Shown: positions 8,396 to 17,638, numbered from the stretch's first letter. The stretch is DNA of 64,000 bases from Oceanobacillus sojae (GCF_900162665.1 NZ_LT727812.1:576865-640864), one strand, 5' to 3'. Notes: a model not told the origin generated them from the sequence alone. Made by a program: numbers and translations.

Positions 8396-10116
8396 GCTTC
8401 CCTTCCTCCTTGCTGTGTGTTTATCATTTGCTGATACATTTTATTATGTTGATAAAGCTCATCATGCGTTCCTTCCCCGACTATTTTCCCCTGATCCAGC
8501 AGGAAAATCTTATCAGCATCCCGGACAGTATGAAGACGGTGAGCAACTGTAATCATTGTGGCTTGTTTTTTTAAGGCATTTAACGAATTTTGTAAAATAT
8601 GCTCCGTCTGAATATCTAAGCCGGTTGTCGGTTCATCAAAGAAAAGAATCTGCGGCTTTTTCAGAAGTGTTCTCGCAATCGCAATCCGCTGCTTCTCTCC
8701 TCCTGATAAGCCCCTGCCTCCTTCTCCTATAATTGTATCCAGCCCGTCCGGCAATGCAGAGATCCACTCCCAGATTCCTGCATGTGCTGCGACCTCCTGA
8801 ATTGTCTGATCACTTTGCTTTTCCAGAGAACCAAGTAATATATTTTCCCGTACAGTTCCAGAAAACACATATGGCTGTTGTGTGAGGTAGCTGATTCTTT
8901 GAAACCAGGCTGCTTTTTGTACCTCTTCTTGCGGAATACCGTCAATCAGGATTTTTCCTTCTTCAGCAGGCAGGAAACCGGCAAGTAAATGGAGTAACGT
9001 AGACTTTCCGGCGCCTGTTTTACCGATAATGGCTACCTGCTCATAAGACGAAATCGTCATAGAAGCTGGTTCTAACTGAAATTTCCCCTGTTCATAATGA
9101 AAAGAAGCTTGTTCAAGCCTTATTTCTGGGGCTTTATCCGTTTTTAATGGTACATCGCCCCAAGCAACGGGCATCGCCTCTTCTTCGAGTGCATCCTCGA
9201 CTCGTGATGCGGCTCCCATGCTCGCACGCCCGGAATGAAAGGCAGAGCCCAGCTGCTTTAATTGACTGAACAGCTCTGGTGCAAGAAGCAAAACAAAAAA
9301 GCCGGTAAAAAAGCTGAGATTTTGAAATATAATCATTCGAATGGCAATTTCCAGAGCAATCAAGCCAATGCTCAGCATAGCAATAAATTCCAAAGCTAAG
9401 GAATTTGTAAATGCAACTCTTAAAACACCCATTGTTGCGTCGCGAAAGCTTGTACTGTCCTGATCAATTTTATTTCTCTGTTCAGCTGACCTGCCAAATA
9501 ATTTAACCGTTGGAAGCCCCTGCAGTGTATCAAGAAAGGTTGCAGAAAAGGCTGCTAATTGCGACAGCTGTTCCTTTGATTTATCTTTTGTTTTCACACC
9601 AATAATCATCATAAATATTGGAATAAACGGAGCTGAAATAAGAATAATTAATCCGCTGGTCCAATTTTGGATAAAAATAACAATCCAGACAATCAGAACA
9701 ACGCCGGTAGATTGAATAGCCTGCGGAAGGTATTGACTGAAGTAGCCATCTATTTCATCTACTGTATCCATAAACAGGCTTGCCTTCTGTCCCGATTGAC
9801 CTTTATCTGCATCCGTCATCTGCTGACCGGTAAAATGACGGAGCAGCTTTTTCCGTATAGAAATCTTCGCGGTCTGGGCCATTTTAATCCCGGAACCTTT
9901 TATCACATATTGAAAAATAGTCCGTAATAGAAGCATACTAATCAATATAAAAACTGACGGAAGAATAGATGAAAAAACCGCATTCTCCAAAAACAGCTGC
10001 TGAATAATCGTAACAACCAGATAGCTCTGCCCTGTAACAGCAGCAGCCATACAAACAGAAGCGGCCGCCATCCAAATCGTTCTGGTTCGAAACTGCTTCA
10101 TAAATTCCTTTAACAA
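8392..10116 (-). CDS. cydD: Thiol reductant ABC exporter subunit CydD
   Basis: The partner half-transporter of CydC. It has an N-terminal membrane domain (six segments to about residue 310) and an ATPase domain with Walker A GKTGAGKST, signature LSGGEKQRIAIAR and Walker B ILFFDEPTT. The start codon is TTG at 10116, preceded by AGGTGG with a 7-base gap. The next in-frame ATG is only 3 bases from its nearest purine-rich site. It is 574 residues and the first gene of the cydDC pair. A region of about 230 bases separates it from the divergent small gene at 10344. Confidence 0.92.
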   Translation of the reverse strand: MLKEFMKQFRTRTIWMAAASVCMAAAVTGQSYLVVTIIQQLFLENAVFSSILPSVFILISMLLLRTIFQYVIKGSGIKMAQTAKISIRKKLLRHFTGQQMTDADKGQSGQKASLFMDTVDEIDGYFSQYLPQAIQSTGVVLIVWIVIFIQNWTSGLIILISAPFIPIFMMIIGVKTKDKSKEQLSQLAAFSATFLDTLQGLPTVKLFGRSAEQRNKIDQDSTSFRDATMGVLRVAFTNSLALEFIAMLSIGLIALEIAIRMIIFQNLSFFTGFFVLLLAPELFSQLKQLGSAFHSGRASMGAASRVEDALEEEAMPVAWGDVPLKTDKAPEIRLEQASFHYEQGKFQLEPASMTISSYEQVAIIGKTGAGKSTLLHLLAGFLPAEEGKILIDGIPQEEVQKAAWFQRISYLTQQPYVFSGTVRENILLGSLEKQSDQTIQEVAAHAGIWEWISALPDGLDTIIGEGGRGLSGGEKQRIAIARTLLKKPQILFFDEPTTGLDIQTEHILQNSLNALKKQATMITVAHRLHTVRDADKIFLLDQGKIVGEGTHDELYQHNKMYQQMINTQQGGREA

Positions 10117-10343
10117 CTGAACACCACCTTCAAAGCTGACATCTTAAATGCTAGTACATCATATGTCCCATTATACAGCAGCTGGCTTTCTATAGCTCAT
10201 CACACAGCCGGCTGTTCCAAAGGAAATGAACATTCTTTGAACATCATAATTGTAGAGTTTTTTTATAAAACACATATATTAACCTATATACAACTGTCCC
10301 ATGTTTATGAGACAAGAAAAATGATTTACAGGAGTGTCATACC

Positions 10344-10613
10344 ATGTCTAATTTCTTCCTTAACTCACCCGCAAATTTCAATACGAACGAAAAAGGCCTT
10401 GGAGATAAATTGCTTTATTATGGCGGAGTAGTTACTACATTGGGAAGTATTATGTCCCTTGTCGGCTCAACCATTTTATATAACGAAGATATAGAAGAAG
10501 AAACTACATTCGAAGAAAATGCCCCTGTTACGAACCGGCAGCTTGTTGAAATGCAACAACAGCTTGCTCTGCTGCAGCAAAAAATAGATCGGCTGGAGAA
10601 TCAAGGGCAGTGA
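10344..10613 (+). CDS. Small membrane-anchored protein with C-terminal coiled coil, unknown
   Basis: An 89-residue protein I do not recognise. It has an AGGAGTG ribosome-binding site and a self-standing position between divergent cydD and a convergent endonuclease-like gene. Residues 25-48 form one hydrophobic segment (YYGGVVTTLGSIMSLVGSTI). An acidic linker (DIEEETTFEENA) follows. The tail (about 60-89) is a Gln/Leu heptad-like coiled coil (QLVEMQQQLALLQQKIDRLE). This architecture suggests a membrane-tethered adaptor or oligomerising protein. No function should be assigned. Confidence 0.75.
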   Translation: MSNFFLNSPANFNTNEKGLGDKLLYYGGVVTTLGSIMSLVGSTILYNEDIEEETTFEENAPVTNRQLVEMQQQLALLQQKIDRLENQGQ

Positions 10614-10665
10614 ATCGCCAAATTCTGTCCTTGATCCGCATGTTAAAATAGTTTTGTTTATTTTT

Positions 10666-11325
10666 TTAATCCATCTTTTTTTCTCTTCCCGTCCTGCAAT
10701 ACGAAAGCAGCAGACATTTTTCACATAACGGCGTCTTCTTACAATATTGTTTTCCATGCTCCACAATTAATGCGTGAAATTCCTGATGCATTTCCAAGTC
10801 CTGAGGAAATAATTTTTCTACTTCTATTTTAAAAGCATGATATGTTTTGGGAAGATGATAGCCGATTCGCTGAAATAATCTGACGGCGTAGTTATCCGCA
10901 ATAAACCTTGGCTTATCAAAAGCATAGAGCATCATCGCATCTGCTGTTTCCTCCCCGATACCATGAACAGCTAACAATTCTTTACGGAGAACAGCCTGAT
11001 TAACCTTTTGAACCTCTTCTATTTGAAAATCATAATTCTGAAACCATTGCAGCCAAGCCTTTATTTTCTTTGCCTTCATTCGATAGAAGCCGCTTGGACG
11101 TATTTTTTCGGCAAGCTCTGCCTCCTCCATCTGCATTATTTTACCTGCAGTTATGTCTTCCCCAAGATTTCCTAAAGCTAACTCGACATTTTTCCAATTG
11201 GTCCGTTGAACTAAAATTGCACTAATCAGCATTTGAAAATCAGAAGCAGCCGGCCACCACCCTTGGGGACCATAATAATGAAATAATTTTCGATATAATT
11301 CCGTATAGCTTATTTTTTCAGTCAT
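10666..11325 (-). CDS. Endonuclease III-like HhH-GPD DNA glycosylase (MagIII type)
   Basis: A 219-residue base-excision-repair glycosylase. The helix-hairpin-helix is VHGIGEETADAMM (about 120-132), the catalytic Asp is D144 in IADNYAVR, and four cysteines (C195, C201, C204, C210) form a 4Fe-4S loop. At the position of the EndoIII lyase lysine (GxGxKTA) there is Glu126. That argues for a monofunctional glycosylase such as 3-methyladenine glycosylase MagIII rather than a bifunctional thymine-glycol enzyme. The start is supported by GAGGAG 6 bases upstream. It stands alone, convergent with the small gene at 10344. Confidence 0.88.
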   Translation of the reverse strand: MTEKISYTELYRKLFHYYGPQGWWPAASDFQMLISAILVQRTNWKNVELALGNLGEDITAGKIMQMEEAELAEKIRPSGFYRMKAKKIKAWLQWFQNYDFQIEEVQKVNQAVLRKELLAVHGIGEETADAMMLYAFDKPRFIADNYAVRLFQRIGYHLPKTYHAFKIEVEKLFPQDLEMHQEFHALIVEHGKQYCKKTPLCEKCLLLSYCRTGREKKMD

Positions 11326-11437
11326 CTAAATCTCCTCTATATCTATAAATTGAAAGATTGATAAAGCTGATTTCTTTTCTAATCTGCCTGAGCGGGATAC
11401 AATTACAATACATTTACGAAAGAAATGGAGAACAACA

Positions 11438-12475
11438 ATGAAATCTGTTCACACTGATATTATACAATTTCGGGGAAGCCATTATCAATTCGGACTTTTT
11501 CAAGCGGAAAAACTAAAAAATTCCCCTGTACTTAAGTCCAGGAAAATACTGCTAAGTAAACGATGGAGAAATTTTCTTGTCGATGAAGAGGAAGTGGAAG
11601 CTGTATTCAAAACATTTTCTCCGGCTATTTGGGAAGAGCTGCAAGGCTTAAGTGACGGACTGGATATTCCCTGGAATGAGGCTATTCGGGAATTTGGCGG
11701 CTACTATTATGAATATGGCCGCAGCGGCTGTTCTATCAATACCAAACAGGATTATCTGGTACGGAATTATGATAATGCCCCTGATTCCTATGAAGGGCGT
11801 TATGTGTTATACGCACCATCTGATACTGGATATGCCAGTGCCGGTCCTTCCATGCAGATAACGGGACGTACTGACGGGATAAATGAAAAAGGGCTGACTA
11901 TGGGCTATAATTTTGTCAACCGTAAAAAATCAGGAGACGGCTTTGTCTGTAATATGATCGGCAGACTGATTTTAGAAAACTGTGCTACAGTGGAAGAAGC
12001 TGTTCAATTATTACGTGACGTGCCCCATCGGAATACCTTCAACTATGTGTTATTAGATACATCTGGAAAATCGCTTGTCGTCGAAGTATCTCCCCGCTCA
12101 TTCTTTGTCCGGGAAGACAATAGCTGTACCAACCATTTCCATGCGTTAACAGAAGAAAACCGGTATCGCTCAGATGAATCGATGGAAAGACTGGAAAGAA
12201 TAATAACAAAGCAGAAGGATGCTCATACACCTTATGAAGCATTTCGCATGTTAAATGATATCGAACAAGGAATCTTTTCTGAAAAATACGGAGCATGGGC
12301 AGGAACATTGCATACAGCTCTTTATTTACCGAAAGAACTCTCTGCATGGATGGCATTGGGCGGCAATCGCCAGCCATTTATTTTCTCCTTTAGAAAATGG
12401 CTGCAGGGCAATAAATTACATGCAACAAAGATAAAAGGGCTGATCAACGCAACAGATACATTTATTAACACGTAA
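11438..12475 (+). CDS. C45-family autoproteolytic acyltransferase/hydrolase
   Basis: A 345-residue Ntn-hydrolase related to acyl-CoA:6-aminopenicillanate acyltransferase. GRSGCSINTK places the likely autocatalytic cleavage before Cys98, which would become the N-terminal nucleophile. LVRNYDN follows, as expected for this fold. Later conserved stretches are INEKGLTMGYNFVNRK and CTNHF. Bacterial members act on N-acyl amides, but the substrate here is unknown. It has no signal peptide and appears monocistronic. GGAG lies 8 bases before the ATG. Confidence 0.85.
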   Translation: MKSVHTDIIQFRGSHYQFGLFQAEKLKNSPVLKSRKILLSKRWRNFLVDEEEVEAVFKTFSPAIWEELQGLSDGLDIPWNEAIREFGGYYYEYGRSGCSINTKQDYLVRNYDNAPDSYEGRYVLYAPSDTGYASAGPSMQITGRTDGINEKGLTMGYNFVNRKKSGDGFVCNMIGRLILENCATVEEAVQLLRDVPHRNTFNYVLLDTSGKSLVVEVSPRSFFVREDNSCTNHFHALTEENRYRSDESMERLERIITKQKDAHTPYEAFRMLNDIEQGIFSEKYGAWAGTLHTALYLPKELSAWMALGGNRQPFIFSFRKWLQGNKLHATKIKGLINATDTFINT

Positions 12476-12618
12476 GATGTCCACGCGCCGCCATCATTTC
12501 AATGGCTTTACAATTAGGTTAGAAAGGATTATTCTAACTACAAAGGAAAAGTTAATACAAGCAGTCAGTACACTATGGTTTTTGCCACTAGCTGGCTGTC
12601 TATGAGGAGGACACACAG

Positions 12619-13449
12619 ATGACAATGAAAAAAACATTAACCCTTGCCGGTTCCGATTCCAGCGGCGGAGCAGGAATTGCAGCTGATTTAAAAACCTTTC
12701 AGGAGCATAATGTGTATGGTATGACAGCTTTAACTTCCATTGTAACAATGGATCCACAAGGCTGGAGTCACCATGTTACGCCAATCGATGTAGATGTCGT
12801 AGAAAAACAGCTTAATACCATTCTTTCTGTCGGTGTAGATGCAATGAAATCCGGTATGCTCGGTTCTGTAGATATTATTAATTTAGGAGCCCGTAAAATT
12901 GATGAATATAACATTGAGAAATATGTTCTAGATCCGGTTATGGTATGTAAAGGTGAAGACGAGGTACTTCAGCCGGAGAATACGGATGCTATGCGTGAGG
13001 AATTACTCCCCCGCTCTTTAGTGGTTACTCCTAACCTGTTTGAAGCAGCACAATTAGCACAGATGGCTCCAATTAAAACCATTGAGCAAATGAAGGAAGC
13101 GGCTAAAATAATTCATGCGCTAGGTGCAAAAAATGTTGTCGTTAAAGGCGGAAAACAGCTGGAGCATGATAAAGCTGTTGACTTATTCTTTGACGGAACC
13201 GACTTTGACTTACTGGAAAGTGAAAAAATAGAAACAACCTATAACCACGGAGCAGGATGTACATTTGCTGCAGCAATTACAGCAAATTTAGCTCATGGTG
13301 AAAATGTGCATGATGCAGTAAAAGCAGCGAAAACCTTTGTTGCCGCAGCGATTGCAAACGGCTGGAAATTAAATGAGTACGTTGGGCCTGTTATGCACGG
13401 AGCTTACAACAAAACAGACAGCAAGAAAGTAGAAGTATTCAGCGTATAG
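12619..13449 (+). CDS. pdxK: Pyridoxine/pyridoxal kinase (ThiD-like)
   Basis: A ribokinase-fold kinase in the ThiD/PdxK group that phosphorylates vitamin B6 vitamers for salvage. It begins LTLAGSDSSGGAGIAADLKTF. It has DPVMVCKG, where ThiD proper usually has VMVAKSG, like B. subtilis PdxK, which was long misnamed ThiD. The ATP-site motif is NHGAGCTFAAAI (about 213-224). Length is 276 residues. The ATG at 12619 has GAGGAGG 8 bases upstream. It is monocistronic and ends at a strong terminator. Activity on hydroxymethylpyrimidine is not excluded. Confidence 0.87.
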   Translation: MTMKKTLTLAGSDSSGGAGIAADLKTFQEHNVYGMTALTSIVTMDPQGWSHHVTPIDVDVVEKQLNTILSVGVDAMKSGMLGSVDIINLGARKIDEYNIEKYVLDPVMVCKGEDEVLQPENTDAMREELLPRSLVVTPNLFEAAQLAQMAPIKTIEQMKEAAKIIHALGAKNVVVKGGKQLEHDKAVDLFFDGTDFDLLESEKIETTYNHGAGCTFAAAITANLAHGENVHDAVKAAKTFVAAAIANGWKLNEYVGPVMHGAYNKTDSKKVEVFSV

Positions 13450-13450
13450 A

Positions 13451-13484
13451 AAAAAACCTTAGAACAATTGTTCTAAGGTTTTTT
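13451..13484. terminator. Bidirectional terminator between pdxK and MFS gene
   Basis: A perfect palindrome (core 13457-13478) is flanked by A6 on the left and T-runs on the right, so it terminates both convergent genes. Confidence 0.9.
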
Positions 13485-13486
13485 TA

Positions 13487-14884
13487 TTATCTATCCCGGT
13501 CATGTATAAAAAATGTCAATATCAGTGCAATAATAGAGATGATTCCTGTGACAAGGAAGGAAACATTGACCCCATGCACCATCCCTTCAATCCCCTGTTC
13601 AGGAATAGAAGCTGTAGACATAATTGTGATAGGCAATGCCGTTCCAATCGCTCCTGCAACCTGTCTCAACGTATTATTCACCGCTGTACCGTGAGCGATA
13701 TACTCTTCCGGCAAGGCGTTTAATCCAGCTGTGGTTACAGGCATCATTGCCATGGCAACTCCTAGCATTCTAAAGCCATGAACCGTTGCAATAAAGGCAA
13801 AGCTTGTTTCTGGTGTCAATGTACTCAGCATAAATGTGGTCCCGACAATCAGTACCAAACCGATCATTGCTAAATATCTTGCACCATATCGGTCAAAAAG
13901 CCTCCCGGTAATCGGGTTCATTATCCCTTGGATAATAGCCCCGCCCAGTAATGCCAGTCCGGAATGGAAAGCATTGAATCCAAGCATCTGCTGCATATAA
14001 AGCGGCAGGGTAACAGCAGCACCGATCATCGTCATAAATGTAACCATACCTAATACCGTCGTAATTGTAAATATTTGATGTTTAAATACACGGAACTCAA
14101 GTATTGGCGTTTTTAAATGCATTTGTCTGATAATAAACCATGCCAGCATAACTCCGCCAATGACTAAGGAGCCAATAACCTGATAACTTATCCAGCCAGC
14201 GTTTCCAGCAGTACTAAACCCATAAAGAATTCCGCCGAAACCTAGTGTAGATAACAGAATGGATAGCTTATCCAATTCAGGGAAGGTTCGTTTCGTCACA
14301 TTTTTAAGTAAAAAGTAAGCGATAATTATATTTAAAATAGCAATTGGCAGCACCATGAAGAATAAAGTTCTCCAAGGGAAATGCTCTACTATATAACCAG
14401 ACAGCGTCGGACCAATAGCCGGTGCGAAGGAAATAACTAAACCAAACATTCCCATTGCGCTGCCCCGTTTTTCCTTTGGGTAAATCAAAATTAAAATAGT
14501 TTGCATCAACGGCATCATAATTCCGGCGCCGGCTGCCTGCAATACCCGCCCTGTTAAAAGCGATAAAAATTCTGGCGCAAGCCCACAAATAAGTGTACCT
14601 GCCGTGAACAGCGACATAGCAGTTAAAAATAAAGTGCGTGTCGTAAACGTACCGATTAAAAAAGCTGTTATCGGAATCATAATACCATTTACGAGCATAA
14701 ATGCTGATTGCAGCCATTGAACCGTATTTGCATCAAGATCTAAATCGGACATAATATGCGGCAATGCTGTTCCTAATAAGGTCTGATTCAGAATGGCTAC
14801 AAATGCTCCAGATAATAAAACAACTAGAATCGGTACACGGCTTATACTTTTCGTTTCCATCGAAGATTCATGACTCTCATCCAT
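13487..14884 (-). CDS. DHA2-family MFS multidrug efflux transporter
   Basis: A 465-residue transporter with about 14 membrane segments, as in the LmrB/EmrB branch of the major facilitator superfamily. The proton-antiport motif C is visible as SFAPAIGPTLSGYIV (about 151-165). The N-terminal cytoplasmic tail is short and polar. Members export drugs or lipophilic compounds in exchange for protons. The actual substrate is unknown. AAGAAGGG precedes the ATG. No regulator gene is adjacent. Confidence 0.88.
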   Translation of the reverse strand: MDESHESSMETKSISRVPILVVLLSGAFVAILNQTLLGTALPHIMSDLDLDANTVQWLQSAFMLVNGIMIPITAFLIGTFTTRTLFLTAMSLFTAGTLICGLAPEFLSLLTGRVLQAAGAGIMMPLMQTILILIYPKEKRGSAMGMFGLVISFAPAIGPTLSGYIVEHFPWRTLFFMVLPIAILNIIIAYFLLKNVTKRTFPELDKLSILLSTLGFGGILYGFSTAGNAGWISYQVIGSLVIGGVMLAWFIIRQMHLKTPILEFRVFKHQIFTITTVLGMVTFMTMIGAAVTLPLYMQQMLGFNAFHSGLALLGGAIIQGIMNPITGRLFDRYGARYLAMIGLVLIVGTTFMLSTLTPETSFAFIATVHGFRMLGVAMAMMPVTTAGLNALPEEYIAHGTAVNNTLRQVAGAIGTALPITIMSTASIPEQGIEGMVHGVNVSFLVTGIISIIALILTFFIHDRDR

Positions 14885-15052
14885 TTACAACCCTTCTTTC
14901 GTTAAGCTTGTTAAGTATATATTGTGGAAAAATCCATATTCATATCAATCCGTGAATCATTCATTTTCTTATATATAGTTCTTTCCCATTTTCTCCTCAT
15001 CATAAAGCTGTTTTATAAAAAAATTATTTGACGAGTGTCAGAACAGACAAAA

Positions 15053-15075
15053 CCGGTGACTGTAAAAATCACCGG
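15053..15075 (-). terminator. Terminator of the FMN reductase gene
   Basis: A CCGGTGA/TCACCGG hairpin just beyond the stop at 15083, followed on the minus strand by TTTT. Confidence 0.7.
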
Positions 15076-15082
15076 CGTAAAA

Positions 15083-15628
15083 TTATTTCTGTAAAGTATC
15101 GCACCAACTGACAAAGTTGTGAACAACAGAATCAAGAAAATCAATTGTTTGTTCATCAGTCAGATTCCCTTGCTCATCTACCTTGTTCTGCACGGAACCA
15201 ATTAATACTTCATTTCCCGGCAGGGTTAATACCCCAACTCCGCGAGAGTTTAAAATTTGACGAAGCTGTAATTGAGCTTTCACCGTACCAAGAGCTCCCA
15301 TGGAAGCTCCTACAATCATTCCAGGTTTGTTTACCAGTACTAAATCAACACGTGAGAACCAGTCAATTGCATTTTTTAACATTCCCGAAATAGAACCATT
15401 GTATTCAGGTGTAGCAAACAAAACTGCATCACTTTTTTTAATACGCTCCCGTAATTCTTTGACAATCTCAGGCGGATTTAATTCTTCATCCTGATTATAA
15501 AAAGGCAGCTTTTCTATCGGTAAAATATCAATTTCAATTTTATCCTGATAACGATCCTTCATATATTTAACAAGTTGTTTGTTATAAGATTCTGCGCGAT
15601 TACTACCAATCATTGCTGTAACTTTCAT
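15083..15628 (-). CDS. NAD(P)H-dependent FMN reductase (azoreductase-like)
   Basis: A 181-residue flavodoxin-fold oxidoreductase. It starts with IGSNRAESYN (phosphate-binding loop for FMN) and has TPEYNGSISGMLKNAIDW (about 72-90), the hallmark of the NADPH-dependent FMN reductase family, and GASMGALGTVKAQ. Members such as B. subtilis YhdA reduce quinones and azo dyes. Physiologically they serve as flavin or quinone reductases. TGGAGG lies before the ATG. It is monocistronic. Just upstream lies the gene-free kilobase with repeats. Confidence 0.88.
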   Translation of the reverse strand: MKVTAMIGSNRAESYNKQLVKYMKDRYQDKIEIDILPIEKLPFYNQDEELNPPEIVKELRERIKKSDAVLFATPEYNGSISGMLKNAIDWFSRVDLVLVNKPGMIVGASMGALGTVKAQLQLRQILNSRGVGVLTLPGNEVLIGSVQNKVDEQGNLTDEQTIDFLDSVVHNFVSWCDTLQK

Positions 15629-15915
15629 CTGTATACCTCCAATATGTCTGCTGTAATTATGTTATGTTTATCACAAATACTTATCGATTGATTTTAAACA
15701 CAATTAATATTATTACCATAATGATTTATCTACCTCAAGAAATCTGCTCAGGAATTTCCGATATATACACAGAATGAATAATACCTCTCTCAAAAAGCTC
15801 CGACACTGTTAAACAAATTGCATTTCTTAATCAGCAATTACTAAGAGTACTTTAAGAAAAGATTTCATCATCTTAGAAAAACCAAGAAAACTACTTGGTC
15901 TTTAAAATACTGATA
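15629..15915. other. AT-rich intergenic stretch upstream of the FMN reductase
   Basis: No credible gene on either strand. It must hold the promoter of the minus-strand FMN reductase, but I see no clear -35/-10 pair. A short hairpin (ACCAAG/CTTGGT) lies near 15880-15900, at the edge of the GC-rich repeat. Confidence 0.5.
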
Positions 15916-16050
15916 TTCTTGCCGCGGAGATGTCCGCTACGGGAAGTCGCTTTCCGCGGGCAACGCCTCAGCCTCCTCGAAAGAAGAGCACTTTCTGCGG
16001 GGTCTTCACCTGTTGCTTTTCCCGCAGGAGTCGACTTCCCTCCGCTCCCA
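15916..16050 (-). repeat. Interspersed intergenic repeat, copy 2
   Basis: A GC-rich block in AT-rich surroundings. GGGAAGTCG at 15941-15949 is inverted at 16032-16040. Read on the minus strand it runs through GACTCCTGCGGGAAAAGC, GAAGACCCCGCAG, GAGGAGGCTGAGG and CCCGCGGAAAGCGACTTCCC in order. This is a sequence pattern I associate with abundant intergenic repeats of Bacillaceae. It has no coding potential. It could be a MITE-like element or a structured transcript. Confidence 0.6.
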
Positions 16051-16117
16051 TCTTTGAAGAAATATGTTTCATTTGCTTTCTTTCAAAGAAAAGAAACTGA
16101 TTCTAGCGACGCTTTTT

Positions 16118-16455
16118 GATGGGGCGAGTAATCGCAAGAAGAAATACACGGAGACTCCTGCAGGAATGCGCAAATGTCTTCGGTGGGACGAGTAATCGCA
16201 GTCCCAGTCCCAAAACGGAAGGAAGTTCGGTTAAGTTCGCGACGTCCTGTCTCAGGCACCGAACTGACATACGTCCTGTATGCCTCTGCAGGAAAAAAGT
16301 GCTCTTCTTTTTTCACCCAAGGGCATAAGTGCGGCTTTAGCTCTGTCTGCGCCTGTCGGCTTGCCAATCGCTAAGTCTTCTTTATCGAGGAGATGAGCTC
16401 GGGGCCTACGGAAAGCGTAGTGTATTTCTGGGGCCTAAGATTACTCACCCCATGA
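16118..16455. repeat. Composite interspersed repeat with terminal inverted repeats, copy 3
   Basis: The block is framed by TGGGGCGAGTAATC (16120-16133) and its inverted partner GATTACTCACCCCA (16439-16452, one mismatch). Just inside are AGAAATACAC (16140-16149) and its perfect inversion (16420-16429). A second, direct GGGACGAGTAATCGCAGTCC unit lies at 16185-16204. Short open frames inside lack ribosome-binding sites and simply reflect high GC. It may be two nested repeat units. 16456-16642 is AT-rich and empty. Confidence 0.6.
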
Positions 16456-16642
16456 AACCTGTTGGAGCGGCTATCCTCAGCATTTTATACTTTCTTACTC
16501 TTAAAAAAAAGACTCCTATTAAGAAATCTTTCAGGAGAAGATGCTTTTATCTCCTTGGAAGGCTTTCTCAATAAGAGTTATTTTATCACATTATTAATAA
16601 TAGAAGAATAATATATCCTCCTATTTAGTGAGGTTACATTGT

Positions 16643-17059
16643 TTAAAAGAACCAGTTCCGATTCCGGTTACCACAGCAAGGACGTTTTCTTCCACATGAA
16701 TTGTTTCTGGAACAGCTGTTATTTTCTTTTTGACAATGGTTAGAATGGTTTCCACAATTATTACCACTCCCGCCATTGTTAGAACCACCTACTCTGCGAC
16801 AATTGCTTGAATTGTTTACATCACTGCCGCAATCGTAATTCTCAACAACCGTTTCGTTCACATTGGATTCTCTGACTGGATAATAATTTTCATTTCGGAT
16901 AACAGTGCGGTGTACATTTTTAATTTCAGTTGGATGAATGTTTTTCACAGTCTTTACACTGGTGCTGTTACGTACCTCATGTCTTGTTGGATGAACACGG
17001 ACTTCCTCATCCCTGTTAGAATTACGGCAACGGCTGCATTGACAGTTATTTTGGCTCAT
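16643..17059 (-). CDS. CotD-like spore coat protein
   Basis: A 138-residue low-complexity protein. The N-terminal third has the CotD-type pattern of VHPTRHEV followed by IHPTEI and VHRT, and then an Asn/Cys/Gly-rich tail with many Cys (CGNHSNHCQKENNSCS). It starts with a Cys-rich head (NCQCSRC). Such proteins sit in the inner spore coat, but the exact role is not known. A strong GGAAAGGAGGG site precedes the ATG. A shorter paralogue lies at 23765-24094, so the organism has at least two. Confidence 0.75.
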   Translation of the reverse strand: MSQNNCQCSRCRNSNRDEEVRVHPTRHEVRNSTSVKTVKNIHPTEIKNVHRTVIRNENYYPVRESNVNETVVENYDCGSDVNNSSNCRRVGGSNNGGSGNNCGNHSNHCQKENNSCSRNNSCGRKRPCCGNRNRNWFF

Positions 17060-17155
17060 TTGAACTCCCTCCTTTCCAATGCATAATACATCTTATGAAA
17101 AGAAGTGGATTTGTCCTACACAAATAACTATTAAAACAATAAATGTACGTTTTTT

Positions 17156-17638
17156 CTATATTATTGTACCGTTCCGCTTCATCGTTATAAATTCCATATC
17201 CTTATATTGAAATTGATGCTCTTTGATAAAATGATTCTTTTCATACAAGCGGATTGCTCTTTTATTAAATGAAGCAACAGTAAGTCTGATCGGCTTCCCC
17301 TTGTATTCCAGCTCAATAAAGTGAAGGATCCGTTTTAGGAACTGATCGCCATATCCCTTCCCTGTCAGAACAGGATTCATTCCTAAACCCAAATCCACAC
17401 AGTCCTCTAAATAAGCAGCTTTTCTTTCTCCGGCAGGAATTTTTGCTGAGCGGCCGGTACAAAAGAAACCAATTAATTTATACGATGAATCTACTATTGC
17501 ATAATAGCTGCCTCCAAGCAGTTCGACAATGGCGCTAGTTGTTAATACATTGTTATAAAAATCATACGGCTTTTCGTACTTCCAGCAAAGTGCCTCAACT
17601 GCATATTTTTGTGTCATTCGAGCGATATGTATATCCAT
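17156..17638 (-). CDS. GNAT family N-acetyltransferase
   Basis: A 160-residue acetyltransferase-like protein. The acetyl-CoA-binding region is seen in LGLGMNPVLTGKGYGDQFLKRIL, followed by LTVASFNKRAIRLYEKNHF near the C-terminus, the usual beta4-alpha3 and beta6-alpha4 elements of GNAT proteins. The substrate is unknown. The frame stays open upstream to 17782. That extension would run through the strong terminator at 17741-17775, so I start at the ATG at 17638 (GTGGGGATG upstream). It lies downstream of the ROK/MFS operon but is separated from it by that terminator. Confidence 0.8.
   Translation of the reverse strand: MDIHIARMTQKYAVEALCWKYEKPYDFYNNVLTTSAIVELLGGSYYAIVDSSYKLIGFFCTGRSAKIPAGERKAAYLEDCVDLGLGMNPVLTGKGYGDQFLKRILHFIELEYKGKPIRLTVASFNKRAIRLYEKNHFIKEHQFQYKDMEFITMKRNGTII

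Noticed and set aside
16083-16374. Several overlapping open frames in both directions
   Set aside because: They lie in the GC-rich repeat, lack ribosome-binding sites, and have no family-like sequence.
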